64,000 nucleotides of DNA from Rosistilla carotiformis (GTDB lineage Bacteria; Planctomycetota; Planctomycetia; Pirellulales; Pirellulaceae), in NCBI RefSeq assembly GCF_007753095.1, contig NZ_CP036348.1, positions 3,968,001 to 4,032,000 of the forward strand. Reading direction: 5' to 3'. Below the pieces are notes generated by a model. It was not told the DNA's origin. It made no database searches and was given only the letters and a program-made list of their open reading frames with translations. Of this stretch, positions 8,926 through 18,991 are shown in pieces. Each line of letters starts with the position of its first letter. Positions within the stretch are counted from its first letter, which is position 1. A program made the translations under genes and the position numbers.

Positions 8926-10734
8926 TCATTGAGGCCAGTCGACCGCCATCGCCGCGTCGTAATCCGCTCTGGCGATGTAGTATTCCAGCTTGGCATCGAT
9001 CTCGTAGATCGCCGCTTCGATCGCGTATTGTTCACGCAATACCACGGCCAACAGGTCGCTTTCGCCCAGGTTGAATTTACGACGTTCGACGTCGGCAATG
9101 TAGTCCGACAACCGCGTCGCCTCTTCCGCCTGTTGAAGTCGTTTGTACGCAGCGTCCAAAGCGATGAAGGCCGATTCCAATTCGGCGCGCACCTTGTCGG
9201 ACGTGTACTGCCGTTTGGCAGCGATCTGCGTCAGCTTGGCGCGTGCCGCTTGCATTTTTCCAGCCGCTTTGCGCCGCTGGGCCGGCGCCTCCACATAAAG
9301 TCCCGCCTCCAATTCGAAGGGAGATTTATCTCGTTTGCTACTAGTCGGCGCACCAACATCTTGCGATCCGACCAATTGGGCATCGATCGCCGGCAGCCCC
9401 TCATTGCGTCCCTCCGACAAATCGACCCTCGCGCGACGGGATTGCAAATCCAAAGCGGCGAATTCCGGCCTCTCAAGCAACGCTTGAGCGACGTCGGTTT
9501 CGAACCGTTCACGTACGACGGCAGTGGGGGAAGGAAACGAGACTTCGATCGCCTCGTCAACAACAATCGGTATTCCCTCGGGCGTCCGATAGAACATCGA
9601 CAACTTGACGGCGGTCTGCTGTTGCTTGCGTTGCAGGTCAATCAGCTTGGCTTCTCGCTGCGCGATCGCTCGCAGATTGTCTTGCAGCACCGGCGGATCG
9701 ATATCGCCCAACTCGACCTTCCGCTGCAATTGTTGGTTCCGCGTCGTCGCGAGTTCGAGGGCTTGTTCGCCGATTTTGTATTGCTGCGTCGCAGCGACCC
9801 AGCTCCAGTACGTGACGCTGCCGTCCCGGACAAATTGAATCAGCTGGGATCGGATCTCGGGGAGTGCCAATTGGCGATCGTAGGTGGCACGCCACAATTC
9901 CGCCCGACGCGCGTCGATCTGTCGATCCTTCAGCAACGGCATGTTAAAGCCCGCCTTAAACTCACCGCCGTCGTTCGTCTGACGTTCCAGATACCAAGGT
10001 TGAAATTCACCGCGACCGATGCGGTACCCACCAAACACTTCGCCACCGCGATAAACGGGCGTCTCAAACCCAGCGCCCTGCCGATAGGTTTCGTAATAAC
10101 CCAGCGGCCCGTTCTCGCTTGATGCCTTTAGTTTTGTATCGAAAGCGCCCCACGCTGCAACCTGCTTGCCCGCGGCGATTTGGTAGTCCTGATAGGCGAC
10201 TTCCAACAGCGGGAACGTCGCGTGGATCGACGTAACGACTTCGCTAAGCGACACCGCGACGGCCGAATCGGGAGCGGGAGTCGGCAACGGCTCGGCAAGC
10301 GTCTCGTCCACTTTGTCGGATGTCGGCCGATCCGTTTCCACGTCGCTGCCGTCGGATGTATCAAACGTCAAACGAAAAGGGAGCGTTTCATGAAGATTTG
10401 CTCCGCGAGATTCCGCACCACCGTTGGCGATGGTCTCTTCGTCGGACGCACGAGCGATGGGTTCGCCGACAGATTGCCGCGGGTGCGGTTGGGGCGTGTG
10501 AGATGCCAACGAAAACGATGTCGAATCGTCATCGGGGGTTTCTGCGGGCGATTTGGAACTGGCAAGCGTCGCCGTGTCGGTGGAATGGGCGAGCGTCGGA
10601 ACCGCCGCGAAATTGCTGGATGCATTCGAATCGTCCTTGCCAGCTTTGCAGCCAACAAACACGAATACAATCGACGTGGCACACACCAATGTGATCAACG
10701 AGGCTCGTTGTCGATGGGTATCTTGACGAGTCAC
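8926..10734 (-). CDS. TolC-family outer-membrane lipoprotein
   Basis: Outer-membrane channel component of a tripartite exporter. Shortly after a possible GTG start at 10734 there is a hydrophobic stretch ending in VFVGC, a plausible lipoprotein cleavage site, followed by a low-complexity linker and then the long helical repeats typical of TolC/OEP proteins (for example ALELATTRNQQLQRKVELGD and a matching helical pair near the C-terminus, LQQAEEATRLSDYIADVERR). The open frame goes on to an ATG at 10857, but that extra segment has no signal-peptide character; the true start is uncertain. It is the third gene of the ABC-HlyD-TolC set, 176 bases after the HlyD-like gene. The coupling suggests a dedicated secretion or efflux system. 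Confidence 0.82.
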   Translation of the reverse strand: MTRQDTHRQRASLITLVCATSIVFVFVGCKAGKDDSNASSNFAAVPTLAHSTDTATLASSKSPAETPDDDSTSFSLASHTPQPHPRQSVGEPIARASDEETIANGGAESRGANLHETLPFRLTFDTSDGSDVETDRPTSDKVDETLAEPLPTPAPDSAVAVSLSEVVTSIHATFPLLEVAYQDYQIAAGKQVAAWGAFDTKLKASSENGPLGYYETYRQGAGFETPVYRGGEVFGGYRIGRGEFQPWYLERQTNDGGEFKAGFNMPLLKDRQIDARRAELWRATYDRQLALPEIRSQLIQFVRDGSVTYWSWVAATQQYKIGEQALELATTRNQQLQRKVELGDIDPPVLQDNLRAIAQREAKLIDLQRKQQQTAVKLSMFYRTPEGIPIVVDEAIEVSFPSPTAVVRERFETDVAQALLERPEFAALDLQSRRARVDLSEGRNEGLPAIDAQLVGSQDVGAPTSSKRDKSPFELEAGLYVEAPAQRRKAAGKMQAARAKLTQIAAKRQYTSDKVRAELESAFIALDAAYKRLQQAEEATRLSDYIADVERRKFNLGESDLLAVVLREQYAIEAAIYEIDAKLEYYIARADYDAAMAVDWPQ

Positions 10735-10910
10735 TGAAAACCATCCAAACCGCAACTTGCAATGAAACCAATTAGTTCGCACTACAGTCACAATCGGTAC
10801 GCATGGATTTGCAGGCCCAGCCGAGGACGCGTTTTGCCGGTTGTGCCAGCATGGCAAAGCTTAACGCCCGGTTCTGGGCGACTTCGCCTGAATGCTGGCA
10901 CCCGGTCACG

Positions 10911-12389
10911 CTAAGGCTTCGGCAGCTTAGGGGGCTTGCTGTTCTTCGGCTCTTCGGTCGAGACAACCGGTGGGAAGCCGTTCATATTCCGCCAGATCTC
11001 GTACCACAACGGCACGCGTTCCAGCAGCACCCAGCCGTTGGTACGTACACCTTGACGCAGGAAACGGTCGCTGGGCCACTGCTGCCCCGACTCCTCCGGT
11101 TGAACGAGAATCCGGAACTTTCCTTTGCCATCATCGGTGGCATCGACCGAGACCACCTGGCCGCCGAAGGTGCCCACGGCGACCGCGGGCCATCCAGAAA
11201 ATTGGATCGCCGGCCAACCTTCGAATTGCAATCGCACGTGCCGTCCCGCCTCGACCAACGGCGCGTCGTTGCCATCGAGCCAGATTTGCACCGCGCGGTC
11301 GGTGGTATCGGGGACGATCGTGCAGATCACGTCCCCTTCCTTAAGCACTTGGCTGTTTTGATTGGCGGTGATTCGCGTCAAGAATCCGTCGAAAGGAGCC
11401 AAGATCTCCTGACGCCGCTGCCGCGCGACCTTCGTCTCGCTGTCGAGCAGGTCCTTTTGGGATTTCGTCAGATCGGATTCCGCCTTCGCGACTTCGCTTT
11501 CCGATTTGGCGATGTCCGCGGTCGCCTTGCGGAGCGCTGCGGTGGCGTAATCGATGTCGACCTGGGCCTTCTGTTCCTTCGCTTGCCGATCGCTCTGCTT
11601 GCTCTCCAGATCGCTTTCAGCCGACCGAACATAGGCTTTCGATTTCTCGACCTTCGCTTCGGCCTCCTTCAGCTTTCGTTGCGCCGCTTGGAACTTGGAT
11701 TGAGATGCAATCTTTTCGTCATACAAAACGCGCTGCCGTTCAAAGTCGGCTTGTACCTGCGCAAGGGCCGCCTGATGTTCGGCCAGCTGCTGTTGTTCCG
11801 CCTGGATCTTATTCCGCGCCGATTCGATATCCGCTTCCGCCGCCGCAACGACCTGCTTTTTGACTAGCTCATACGCTTTGACTTGCGCTTCGATCGAACT
11901 GACGACCATTTTTGCAGCGTCTCGGTTGCGTTCGCTCGCTCGCCACAATGTCTCCGCCGCGGCGACCTGACGTTGCGATGCTTCCATCTGACTCTCAAGT
12001 CGGACGAGGTATTCTGGATCGATGTCGGCAACCTCGACGATCAAATCCCCCTTTTGCACATAACCGTTCTCGACGATGTTGTCTCCCAACCGCACGATCC
12101 GCCCTTTGATGGGTGTCTGGATCGTTTGTTGCCGTTCGAACGGCGCATAGGCGATTACAGTGCCAGACCCTTTGATCGATTGTTGCCACGGCGCGATCGC
12201 CACCACAAACGTGGCGACGATCAACACGACCAACAACACCTTTCCGATACGCCGCGCCAAACGCGACGATCTCGCCAGTCGCAGCGACGGAAAGGCGGAT
12301 TCGCTGTATGCCGCCGGCGCCAACATCCGGCGGGGTCGGCGTGACAGAAGCGCTTGCGGCGTCGTCGGTTCTTCTGCAGCTATTTTCAT
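10911..12389 (-). CDS. HlyD-family membrane fusion protein
   Basis: A 492-residue periplasmic adaptor. A cytoplasmic basic N-terminus of about 45 residues precedes one membrane helix (IGKVLLVVLIVATFVVAIAP), then the first half of a lipoyl-like domain (PIKGRIVRLGDNIVENGYVQ), a very long coiled coil from roughly residue 150 to 350 rich in Ala, Glu, Lys and Gln, the second lipoyl half (ILAPFDGFLTRI) and a beta-barrel part. This is the standard architecture of type I secretion adaptors. Its ATG overlaps the stop of the ABC transporter gene by four bases (12386-12389), so translation is coupled and the two products very likely work together, with the TolC-like protein as the outer-membrane part. 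Confidence 0.9.
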   Translation of the reverse strand: MKIAAEEPTTPQALLSRRPRRMLAPAAYSESAFPSLRLARSSRLARRIGKVLLVVLIVATFVVAIAPWQQSIKGSGTVIAYAPFERQQTIQTPIKGRIVRLGDNIVENGYVQKGDLIVEVADIDPEYLVRLESQMEASQRQVAAAETLWRASERNRDAAKMVVSSIEAQVKAYELVKKQVVAAAEADIESARNKIQAEQQQLAEHQAALAQVQADFERQRVLYDEKIASQSKFQAAQRKLKEAEAKVEKSKAYVRSAESDLESKQSDRQAKEQKAQVDIDYATAALRKATADIAKSESEVAKAESDLTKSQKDLLDSETKVARQRRQEILAPFDGFLTRITANQNSQVLKEGDVICTIVPDTTDRAVQIWLDGNDAPLVEAGRHVRLQFEGWPAIQFSGWPAVAVGTFGGQVVSVDATDDGKGKFRILVQPEESGQQWPSDRFLRQGVRTNGWVLLERVPLWYEIWRNMNGFPPVVSTEEPKNSKPPKLPKP

Positions 12390-14539
12390 CGTGCTACTCC
12401 GCCTTGAAAATCGTTGTCCGCAGCGGTCGGGATCCCCAAATCAATCGTTCGTGTAAACCGCGCCGCAATGTCTTCCCGACAGGTCGCGACAATTAACGTC
12501 CATGATTGGTGCGGTGCCATCAAATACTCGAGACATTGGTCAAGTTCCGTTCCACCCAAACCATCCAAGACCCCGTCGACTAACAGGAGCCCCGGCTGTC
12601 CGATCGTGGCTCGCGCGAGCGTCAGGATCCGCGACTGATTCGTCGATAGCGGAGCGCCATCGCTGGCCAGTACGGTATCGCACCCATCCTTTAATCGTAG
12701 CACCGGGTCCAACAGCCCCAAGGAACGCAACACATCGCGAACCTCGGTCGCCGTCACATCGTCACGGCGTAGGTCGACATTCTCTTCGACCGAAGCATGA
12801 AAAACTTCAGGACGAGCCATCGCCACTCGGGACCGCAATACGTCGGGACGCAAATCGCGTGGATCGGTGCCATCGATGGTCAAGAAGCCGGCCGACGGAC
12901 TTCGAAGCCCAAAGATCAAATCCAACAACGTGCTCTTCCCGCTCCCGGAACCGCCATGGATCGCGATCCGTTCGCCTCCTTCGACCGATGCCTCTAACGA
13001 ATCCAGGATCGCCACGGCGCCATCCCATTTGTAGGTCAACGCGTGCAATTCAAGACTGGCGGGGTGTGTCCCATCCCAAGTCAGCATGCCGTCGTCGCGC
13101 TGCGTCTGTAAATCGAACAGCACACCCAACTTGTCGACCGACGCCAACAAGTCATAGAAACTTTCCATGTGCTTTCCAAACTTAGCGAAAGATCCAACGA
13201 TAACGGTCACGATCAGCTCCGCCGCCACCAGCTGGCCTAGGGTCAATTCTCCCGCCACCACCAACCACCCGCCCAAGCCGAGCAGGACGGTGCTGGAGAC
13301 CGCTTGAAGGCCCAAAGCGAACAACACCTGTCGCATCACGATCGCAAAATGGCTGCTGCGCGCGGTCAGGTATTGAGCGACCATGCGGTCGGCCCGCACC
13401 ATCGCAAAATCAGCCCCGCCATCGCTACGAAATGCCGTCGGGCACCGGGCGATGTCTTCCAGCCACCCAGCCATATAATATTTGTGCTTCGATTCCTTGA
13501 TCGCGCTATCGACGGCACCGCGTCCGAGAACGAACACGATGATTGCAATCGCAGCGACCAGGAAAAGGTCGAACCCAAGCAGCCAGGGATGATAGAAGGC
13601 CAGAACCGCCATTCCGATAACGGTGTTAAGGATCAACCCGACGCCATCCAACAGCAATTGCGCGGCGACCTTTTGGATCGTCGTCACATCGAAGAAGCGG
13701 TTGACCACCTCGGGAAGGTACTCGCCATCGATCGGCTCGGTTTCCACGCGAGGTAATCGGAAGGCCAAGTCGCCGGCAACGCGAGCGAACAGCCGACGTT
13801 GGATGATCTCGACCACGTAGGTCTGCAACGCGCGAATCGCACCTTGGAAACTAAGAAACGTCAACAGGATCGCAGACAGGATCACGATCGGTTGCAAGAA
13901 GCGTCCAAACGCCACCGTGTTGACCAACGCCTCCACTGCCATCGGCGAAGCCAGCATCAACAACGAAACGACAAACGCAAACAGTACCACCAACCAAATG
14001 TCGGACGATTCCGGTCGCAGCAATTTCCACAAACGCTGGTTCGGCTCTAACTTCTTCCCGGGACCGCTCGCTTCCATCGAAAGCGACTTGTCCGATTGAA
14101 CCACGACGCAACGAAGATTCCCATCCTTGGCATAATTGCGAAGCATTTTACGCAAGCCCCGTGGAGAGACGCTGTGCGTCTCATCGGAGTCTTCCGTTGC
14201 CACCACGACTTGAAACCTCTTACGGTTTGCCCCAACGACTCCAAGCCATTCGGCCTTCCCGTCGTTGGCTTGTTCGCGATAGCAGATCAGTGGCGCTCGT
14301 AACGCTGCCAATCGGCAAACTTCCGCGACGGTACCATCGATCGTTTTTGTTCGCAGGCCCAGACTAATCGTCGCCTCGCTGAACCATTTCCACCACAAAC
14401 GATGGGGATCACCGGGCCACGCCTCAACGACTTCGAACATTGCTCGGCGCGGCGCATCGCGTTCAAGCACGGGGTTTGCGCTGGCCAATTTCTCCAAAAT
14501 GGAAATAGCGCCGGTACATTGTGATTTGTGTTGTTTCAT
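12386..14539 (-). CDS. ABC transporter, fused membrane and ATPase domains, degenerate ATP site
   Basis: A 717-residue half-transporter: an N-terminal C39-like region of about 160 residues without an obvious catalytic Cys, six membrane segments (about residues 180-470) and a C-terminal nucleotide-binding domain. Walker A is intact (GGSGSGKST, near 12930-12955). The other ATPase elements are altered: the Q-loop region reads VAMARPEVF with no Gln, the signature is LSTNQ instead of LSGGQ, Walker B is LLLVDG with Gly where the catalytic Glu belongs, and the switch His is Cys (LIVATCRED). Such a domain may bind ATP but should hydrolyse it poorly or not at all. Gene order with HlyD and TolC types indicates type I export. 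The substrate is unknown. Confidence 0.85.
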   Translation of the reverse strand: MKQHKSQCTGAISILEKLASANPVLERDAPRRAMFEVVEAWPGDPHRLWWKWFSEATISLGLRTKTIDGTVAEVCRLAALRAPLICYREQANDGKAEWLGVVGANRKRFQVVVATEDSDETHSVSPRGLRKMLRNYAKDGNLRCVVVQSDKSLSMEASGPGKKLEPNQRLWKLLRPESSDIWLVVLFAFVVSLLMLASPMAVEALVNTVAFGRFLQPIVILSAILLTFLSFQGAIRALQTYVVEIIQRRLFARVAGDLAFRLPRVETEPIDGEYLPEVVNRFFDVTTIQKVAAQLLLDGVGLILNTVIGMAVLAFYHPWLLGFDLFLVAAIAIIVFVLGRGAVDSAIKESKHKYYMAGWLEDIARCPTAFRSDGGADFAMVRADRMVAQYLTARSSHFAIVMRQVLFALGLQAVSSTVLLGLGGWLVVAGELTLGQLVAAELIVTVIVGSFAKFGKHMESFYDLLASVDKLGVLFDLQTQRDDGMLTWDGTHPASLELHALTYKWDGAVAILDSLEASVEGGERIAIHGGSGSGKSTLLDLIFGLRSPSAGFLTIDGTDPRDLRPDVLRSRVAMARPEVFHASVEENVDLRRDDVTATEVRDVLRSLGLLDPVLRLKDGCDTVLASDGAPLSTNQSRILTLARATIGQPGLLLVDGVLDGLGGTELDQCLEYLMAPHQSWTLIVATCREDIAARFTRTIDLGIPTAADNDFQGGVAR

Positions 14540-14692
14540 AAGATGGTGAAAAGTCGTTTCAAAAAGTTCAGCGCCGTCGCCGGACGATCGTCTGCAATCC
14601 GCTCCCGAAATTACAATCGATCTCCGGCATCTTCCCTCGTCAAAGCGCTCTCTTTTCTAAGACAGCGTCGCCGATCGTTTTTGCTCCTTCGC

Positions 14693-17443
14693 TTAGCCGC
14701 TGGTCCGCAACCCCGCGGCGATTCCGTTGACGGTCAAGCGAAGCAGGATCTGTTGCTTGTCGCCCGAGGCCGCGTCGGGATCCGATTGCCGCCGACGCCG
14801 CAACAATTCCACCTGCAACAGATTTAAAGGGTCGATGAATCGATTGCGAACGCGAATCGATTCCTTCAGCCACGGCGTCCCATCCAACAATTCGCTCCCG
14901 CCGCTCAAGGCCAGGATCTGTTGGCGACTGGTTTCATATTCCTGTTGAATCCGGTCGGCGATCCACTTTTCGCCCTCGCTGCCGTCCGTCAAACGCATGT
15001 AGTGCTGGAAGACTTGCATGTCCGATTTGGCGAGCGCCAGTTCGGCGTTGTCGACCAGATCGCGGAAGTACCACCACTGCTGATACATCTCACGAGCCAC
15101 GTCCGGCGCGTCGGCGTTCAATTTCGCCAATGCCGTTCCCACTCCGTACCAAGCCGGCAACAGGCAGCGTGCTTGGGTCCAGGAGAAGACCCACGGAATC
15201 GCTCGCAGATCGGACAAGCCTCCCTGCGGCTTACGACGCGAGGGACGCGATCCGATCGGCAGTTGTTCGATCTCGGTCAGCGGAGTCGTGTCGCGGAAGA
15301 AGGCGACGAATTCATCCGCCTCCAAAAGTTCGCGGTAGTGAGCCAACGAGACGATTGCCGCACTGTCCAGGCACTCGATCCATGCCGGTTCGGGTGAGCG
15401 TTGTGCGTGATCAGCCGCCAACAGCGACGACCAGACAACCTGCTCCAAATGGCGATGCGCAATCGCTTGATCGTCGTACCGGTCGGCGAGCACTTCCCCC
15501 TGTTCGGTCAATCGCAACGTGCCATCGAACGTTCCATGTGGTAGCGACAGAATGCTGCGCGCCGCAGGTCCGCCGCCGCGGCCTAGTGAACCACCGCGGC
15601 CATGGAAGAACGTAAGCCGCACATCGTGTTCTTTGGCGACCGAGGCCAGCGTTTGTTGAGCCTTGTAGAGATCCCAACTGGCCGCCAGATAACCGCCGTC
15701 TTTCGTGCTGTCCGAATAGCCGAGCATGATCCATTGGCGATCATCATGCGCCGCCAAAGCCTCGCGATAGGAACGGCATCGCAGCAGGCTCTCCATGATT
15801 TCGGGCGCGGCTTGCAGATCGCTGATCGTCTCAAACAACGGAACCAACGGCGGGACTTTGTAACCAACCGACGGCTTCGACGTATGCCGCCACAACCACA
15901 ACAAAGTCAGGATGTCGCTGGCCGTCGAGGTCATGCTGACGATCAGCGCCCCGATCCCGGTCTGACCATATCGGGTCGAAACGCGATGCAAAACATCAAA
16001 CGTCGCCAGCACTTCTTGACTGGTTTCGGAGATCTCTTGAATCGGCAACTGCAGTTGAGGCGAGAGTGTCTTTTCCAATAACGCCATGCGGTCCGCTTCG
16101 GTCAAATTTTGCGGAGCGTCGCACAAACCGGTAGCGACCAACAATTCGTCGAGTGTTTCGCGGTGGACTTTCGAATTCTGACGAACATCCAACCGAGCCA
16201 GATAAAATCCGAAGGTGCGGATCTGCGTCACCCAAGTTCGCAGGTCTTCGCTGAGGTACTTCGCCGCCACCGTCTGACCAATCGCATCGGCAAGCAGCGA
16301 GACATCGGCGAGCAGACCCTCTGCATTGGCATACGCGCCGCGGACTCCGGTGCCGCTAGCCAGCGACATCTTTTCGGTCTGCTTCAACCGCCAACCAATC
16401 GTATTGAGCCACAATCGACAGAGTTCGGTCGAAGGAAGGAAGGCTAAATGCGCTTCCAATTCGGGATACTGCTGCGTCGCTTCGTCGATCGCCGCGCGAA
16501 GCGTTGGCGGCAAGGGGAGCTGCGTTTCGGAAACGCTCAAGGAGTACGAAAATTGCTCGCAGGTCCGCGAGTGAAAGGCGAGTGCCTCGCGTCGCAACCA
16601 CTCAAAAGTCGATTCGGTCACTGGAGAGGTGACGCCGGGGTGCCCGTCGCGATCCCCTCCGATCCATGTGCCGAAAGTGATCAATGGCTTTGTCGCGGAA
16701 ACCTCCGGGCCGAACTGCTGAGCAAGCGATTGGTTCAACTCTTCGGTGATCCGCGGGATCTCGCGCCACAGAACGGGTTTAAAGGAAAGTCCCCGAGCGA
16801 CTTCTTCCAGTACGGTTGGTCGCCGCGATCGCGTCAGATCGGTTTGCCAAGCCAAGGCGATTTGGCGAAGCAGTTGTTCTTCCAATCGCGATTTTTGTTG
16901 CGGGTCCGCCTCGTGATCGATCGACGTCATCAGAGTCCGCAGCAGCGAGAGATGCGTCCGCTGCGATCGTCGCTTCGCTTCGGTCGGATGGGCGGTGAAT
17001 ACCAGTTCGACATGCAATTGATCCACGATCGTTTGCATCGCTTGGGCATCGCGCCCTCCCGATCGCAGCGTTTCGACCGCACTGCCGATCGACTCGGGAA
17101 CCGGTTTGGGCCACAGCTTGGCCGAACGCTCTTTAAGCACGCGAACCCGAGCGCGATCCTCGACCACGTTCATCAGATCCAGGAACAAACTGAACGCTCG
17201 GATCACGACCGCCGATTGGTGTTCATCCAGCTGAGCGATCCGATTGAGCATCTCCTGCTCTGCCGACTCGCTCCCCTCGCGGCGCTCCCACGCCAGCCGC
17301 CGTAGCTCTTCCACCAGCTCGAACGCGTCCTGCCCTTCGAAATCCTGAATGATCTCCCCCAGCATCGCACCGAGGTAACTGATCTCATCGCGCAGCTGCG
17401 TATCTTTTACATTGTCTATCGATGGGTTCATTCGAAGCTTCAA
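14693..17443 (-). CDS. ppc: Phosphoenolpyruvate carboxylase
   Basis: A 916-residue enzyme, normal length for bacterial PEP carboxylase, which makes oxaloacetate from PEP and bicarbonate to refill the TCA cycle. Diagnostic motifs are all present: VFTAHPTEAKRRS with the catalytic His at about residue 152, GGDRDGHPGVT, FHGRGGSLGRGGGP, MLGYSDSTKDGGYLAASW and RAIPWVFSWTQAR. The C-terminus ends GIAAGLRTSG where most family members end RNTG; the terminal Gly is kept. An alternative ATG four codons in (17431) is possible. The gene lies 114 bases after the SOUL-type gene on the same strand and 153 bases before the ABC transporter; these look like separate units. Confidence 0.97.
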   Translation of the reverse strand: MKLRMNPSIDNVKDTQLRDEISYLGAMLGEIIQDFEGQDAFELVEELRRLAWERREGSESAEQEMLNRIAQLDEHQSAVVIRAFSLFLDLMNVVEDRARVRVLKERSAKLWPKPVPESIGSAVETLRSGGRDAQAMQTIVDQLHVELVFTAHPTEAKRRSQRTHLSLLRTLMTSIDHEADPQQKSRLEEQLLRQIALAWQTDLTRSRRPTVLEEVARGLSFKPVLWREIPRITEELNQSLAQQFGPEVSATKPLITFGTWIGGDRDGHPGVTSPVTESTFEWLRREALAFHSRTCEQFSYSLSVSETQLPLPPTLRAAIDEATQQYPELEAHLAFLPSTELCRLWLNTIGWRLKQTEKMSLASGTGVRGAYANAEGLLADVSLLADAIGQTVAAKYLSEDLRTWVTQIRTFGFYLARLDVRQNSKVHRETLDELLVATGLCDAPQNLTEADRMALLEKTLSPQLQLPIQEISETSQEVLATFDVLHRVSTRYGQTGIGALIVSMTSTASDILTLLWLWRHTSKPSVGYKVPPLVPLFETISDLQAAPEIMESLLRCRSYREALAAHDDRQWIMLGYSDSTKDGGYLAASWDLYKAQQTLASVAKEHDVRLTFFHGRGGSLGRGGGPAARSILSLPHGTFDGTLRLTEQGEVLADRYDDQAIAHRHLEQVVWSSLLAADHAQRSPEPAWIECLDSAAIVSLAHYRELLEADEFVAFFRDTTPLTEIEQLPIGSRPSRRKPQGGLSDLRAIPWVFSWTQARCLLPAWYGVGTALAKLNADAPDVAREMYQQWWYFRDLVDNAELALAKSDMQVFQHYMRLTDGSEGEKWIADRIQQEYETSRQQILALSGGSELLDGTPWLKESIRVRNRFIDPLNLLQVELLRRRRQSDPDAASGDKQQILLRLTVNGIAAGLRTSG

Positions 17444-17557
17444 CTGGTTTTCTTAAGGTCTATCAAAAAGGCAAGCCAATCCAATTCTGGCTTTGGTAAG
17501 TCGAGATCCATCGAGTGTCCGCCCTCTCGATAATTTCCCATCTCTTTTCTTCTGCGT

Positions 17558-18175
17558 TTATGGCGACGGTTCTTGAACCGTTTCGGTCGCCACTTTATCC
17601 GATTGCAATCGCAAGAAGACTTCGTTTCGACGCAGCGGAGCCGGGGTGAAAGGGGGATCGTAACTGGCATATTCCATCGAATCGCCAGCTTTCAACCCCT
17701 TCGCTTCGATCCAACCGCGAAGTTTCTGTTCCGCTTCCTCTCGCATCGTGTCGTTCATTCGACCGGCGAATCGAATCACCGCGAAACGCCCTGCAGGTCG
17801 CTTGGTTATGTTCACATCCTGCCGCGAAGGTGCGGGGGTTCCGTCCTCGGCGACCTGCTTCGGAACGACAAAACTCATCATTCCAGCGTCTTGTTCTACC
17901 GACGGTTGCATGAATACAGGGGTTGTCATCGAAACCTTCTGTTTTGCTTGATTCGATCCACTGATGTAGCCAAACAACCGCATGAAGCTTCCGTTGCCTC
18001 CAGAAGCCCCCATCGCCGTGCTCGCCAAGACAAGCTCGGGGTAGTCGCGAATCTCAAATTCGCCCTCTTTCTCGACAACATCATACGCAGCCGTTTCGTA
18101 GTCGGCGCGCCCTTTCCCCGCTAAAAACAATGCCGCCAGTAGTACGGCCAGGCCGATCCCGCTCACTTTTCTCAT
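17558..18175 (-). CDS. SOUL-family haem-binding protein, secreted
   Basis: A 205-residue protein with signal peptide MRKVSGIGLAVLLAALFLAG. I chose the ATG at 18175 because an AAGGA sits seven bases upstream, whereas the in-frame ATG at 18190 has none. The mature part starts ADYETAAYDVVEKEGEFEIR, followed by YPELVLAST, the hallmark of the SOUL/HBP family, and later has VSMTTPVFMQ and NITKRPAGRFAVIRFAGR. Family members bind haem or related tetrapyrroles; the export signal suggests a periplasmic role here. No partner gene is evident; PEP carboxylase follows on the same strand after 114 bases. Confidence 0.9.
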   Translation of the reverse strand: MRKVSGIGLAVLLAALFLAGKGRADYETAAYDVVEKEGEFEIRDYPELVLASTAMGASGGNGSFMRLFGYISGSNQAKQKVSMTTPVFMQPSVEQDAGMMSFVVPKQVAEDGTPAPSRQDVNITKRPAGRFAVIRFAGRMNDTMREEAEQKLRGWIEAKGLKAGDSMEYASYDPPFTPAPLRRNEVFLRLQSDKVATETVQEPSP

Positions 18176-18537
18176 TTCAAAATCCTTCATCGCACACGAA
18201 TCGTCGGACGCCCCTGCCCACTTCACCCGGCGTGAAGCATGCAGATGATTCCCCTCGCCAGGATCATAGACGCGACTCAGACGTTGACCAGCGTTTCTTG
18301 GCATCGTTCACTACGGAAACCAACACCACTTTGCGGCTCGGATTAAGTGGAAGAATCCCACTTGCGCAAAATTGCTTGCGTGTCGGTACGCCTCGTCGAA
18401 CGATGCGTTCGAAAGCCAGGACGACACCACGTCATCGCGATGATTGCTACGTGGGGGGCCAATAACCGATCGCCAGCCACTCTTCTGGTGACCACAGAAC
18501 CACCGTCCAGTCTCGTGTCAAATCAAGCAGAAAAAAA

Positions 18538-18553
18538 TTTGCCGGCCGGCAAA
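18538..18553. repeat. 16-base perfect palindrome in an A/T-flanked setting
   Basis: TTTGCCGGCCGGCAAA reads the same on both strands and is flanked by A-runs on both sides. It lies in the non-coding space between the SOUL gene and the PQQ/esterase gene. It could be an operator for a dimeric regulator, but there is no second copy nearby and no regulator gene next to it. Confidence 0.35.
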
Positions 18554-18867
18554 AATAATCCACCACTTAGGGTCGGAACGCGCCCCCGACGTGCGAACAG
18601 AACGGCTTAGCAGGGAGCGCCCCTTCGCCACGCTCAACAGCCGTGTTGCGACAAGACGCAAAACCAAAACCTTCGTCACAGAGCCGCAAGGGCTCCTGAG
18701 TCTCAACGCGTCGAAGCGATTGCTGCGCGGCTCAGCCAACCATTGCGACGAATGCCCCTCCGAGTCGAACGCTTGAAGCATCCGACGGCCAACGCGTGAT
18801 GCAATTCAAACCACGTGTCGCTGGGAAATTAGGCCCTCGGCCTGGTCGCCGACACATCGACGTCGGA

Positions 18868-18897
18868 TTGACACTGCCCTGCTGACACATAAACAAT
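18868..18897 (+). promoter_or_regulatory. Possible sigma-70 type promoter for the PQQ/esterase gene
   Basis: A perfect TTGACA at 18868-18873 is followed after 18 bases by AACAAT, which matches four of six positions of TATAAT. It points toward the gene starting at 18992, giving a leader of roughly 90 bases. The -10 match is only fair and planctomycete promoters are poorly defined, so this is a suggestion. Confidence 0.3.
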
Positions 18898-18991
18898 GGA
18901 CACGTCAACGAATCACGACGTGGTGCCGGTCCGGTTTTGCATCGGTTGGTTCACACCAATTTCTACTCATCTTACCCACTGGCCGCTGCTC

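Larger units (their letters stand above)
18176..18991. other. Intergenic region between divergent genes
   Basis: About 800 bases between the SOUL gene and the PQQ/esterase fusion. Open frames inside have chance-like composition. It holds a 16-base palindrome at 18538-18553 and a promoter-like pair at 18868-18897, both listed separately. The first 96 bases of the long plus-strand open frame (18896-18991) are treated here as leader. Confidence 0.4.

Noticed and set aside
18305-18895. Coding potential between the SOUL gene and the propeller gene
   Set aside because: Only short frames with chance-like composition; a palindrome and a promoter-like pair are all that is seen.
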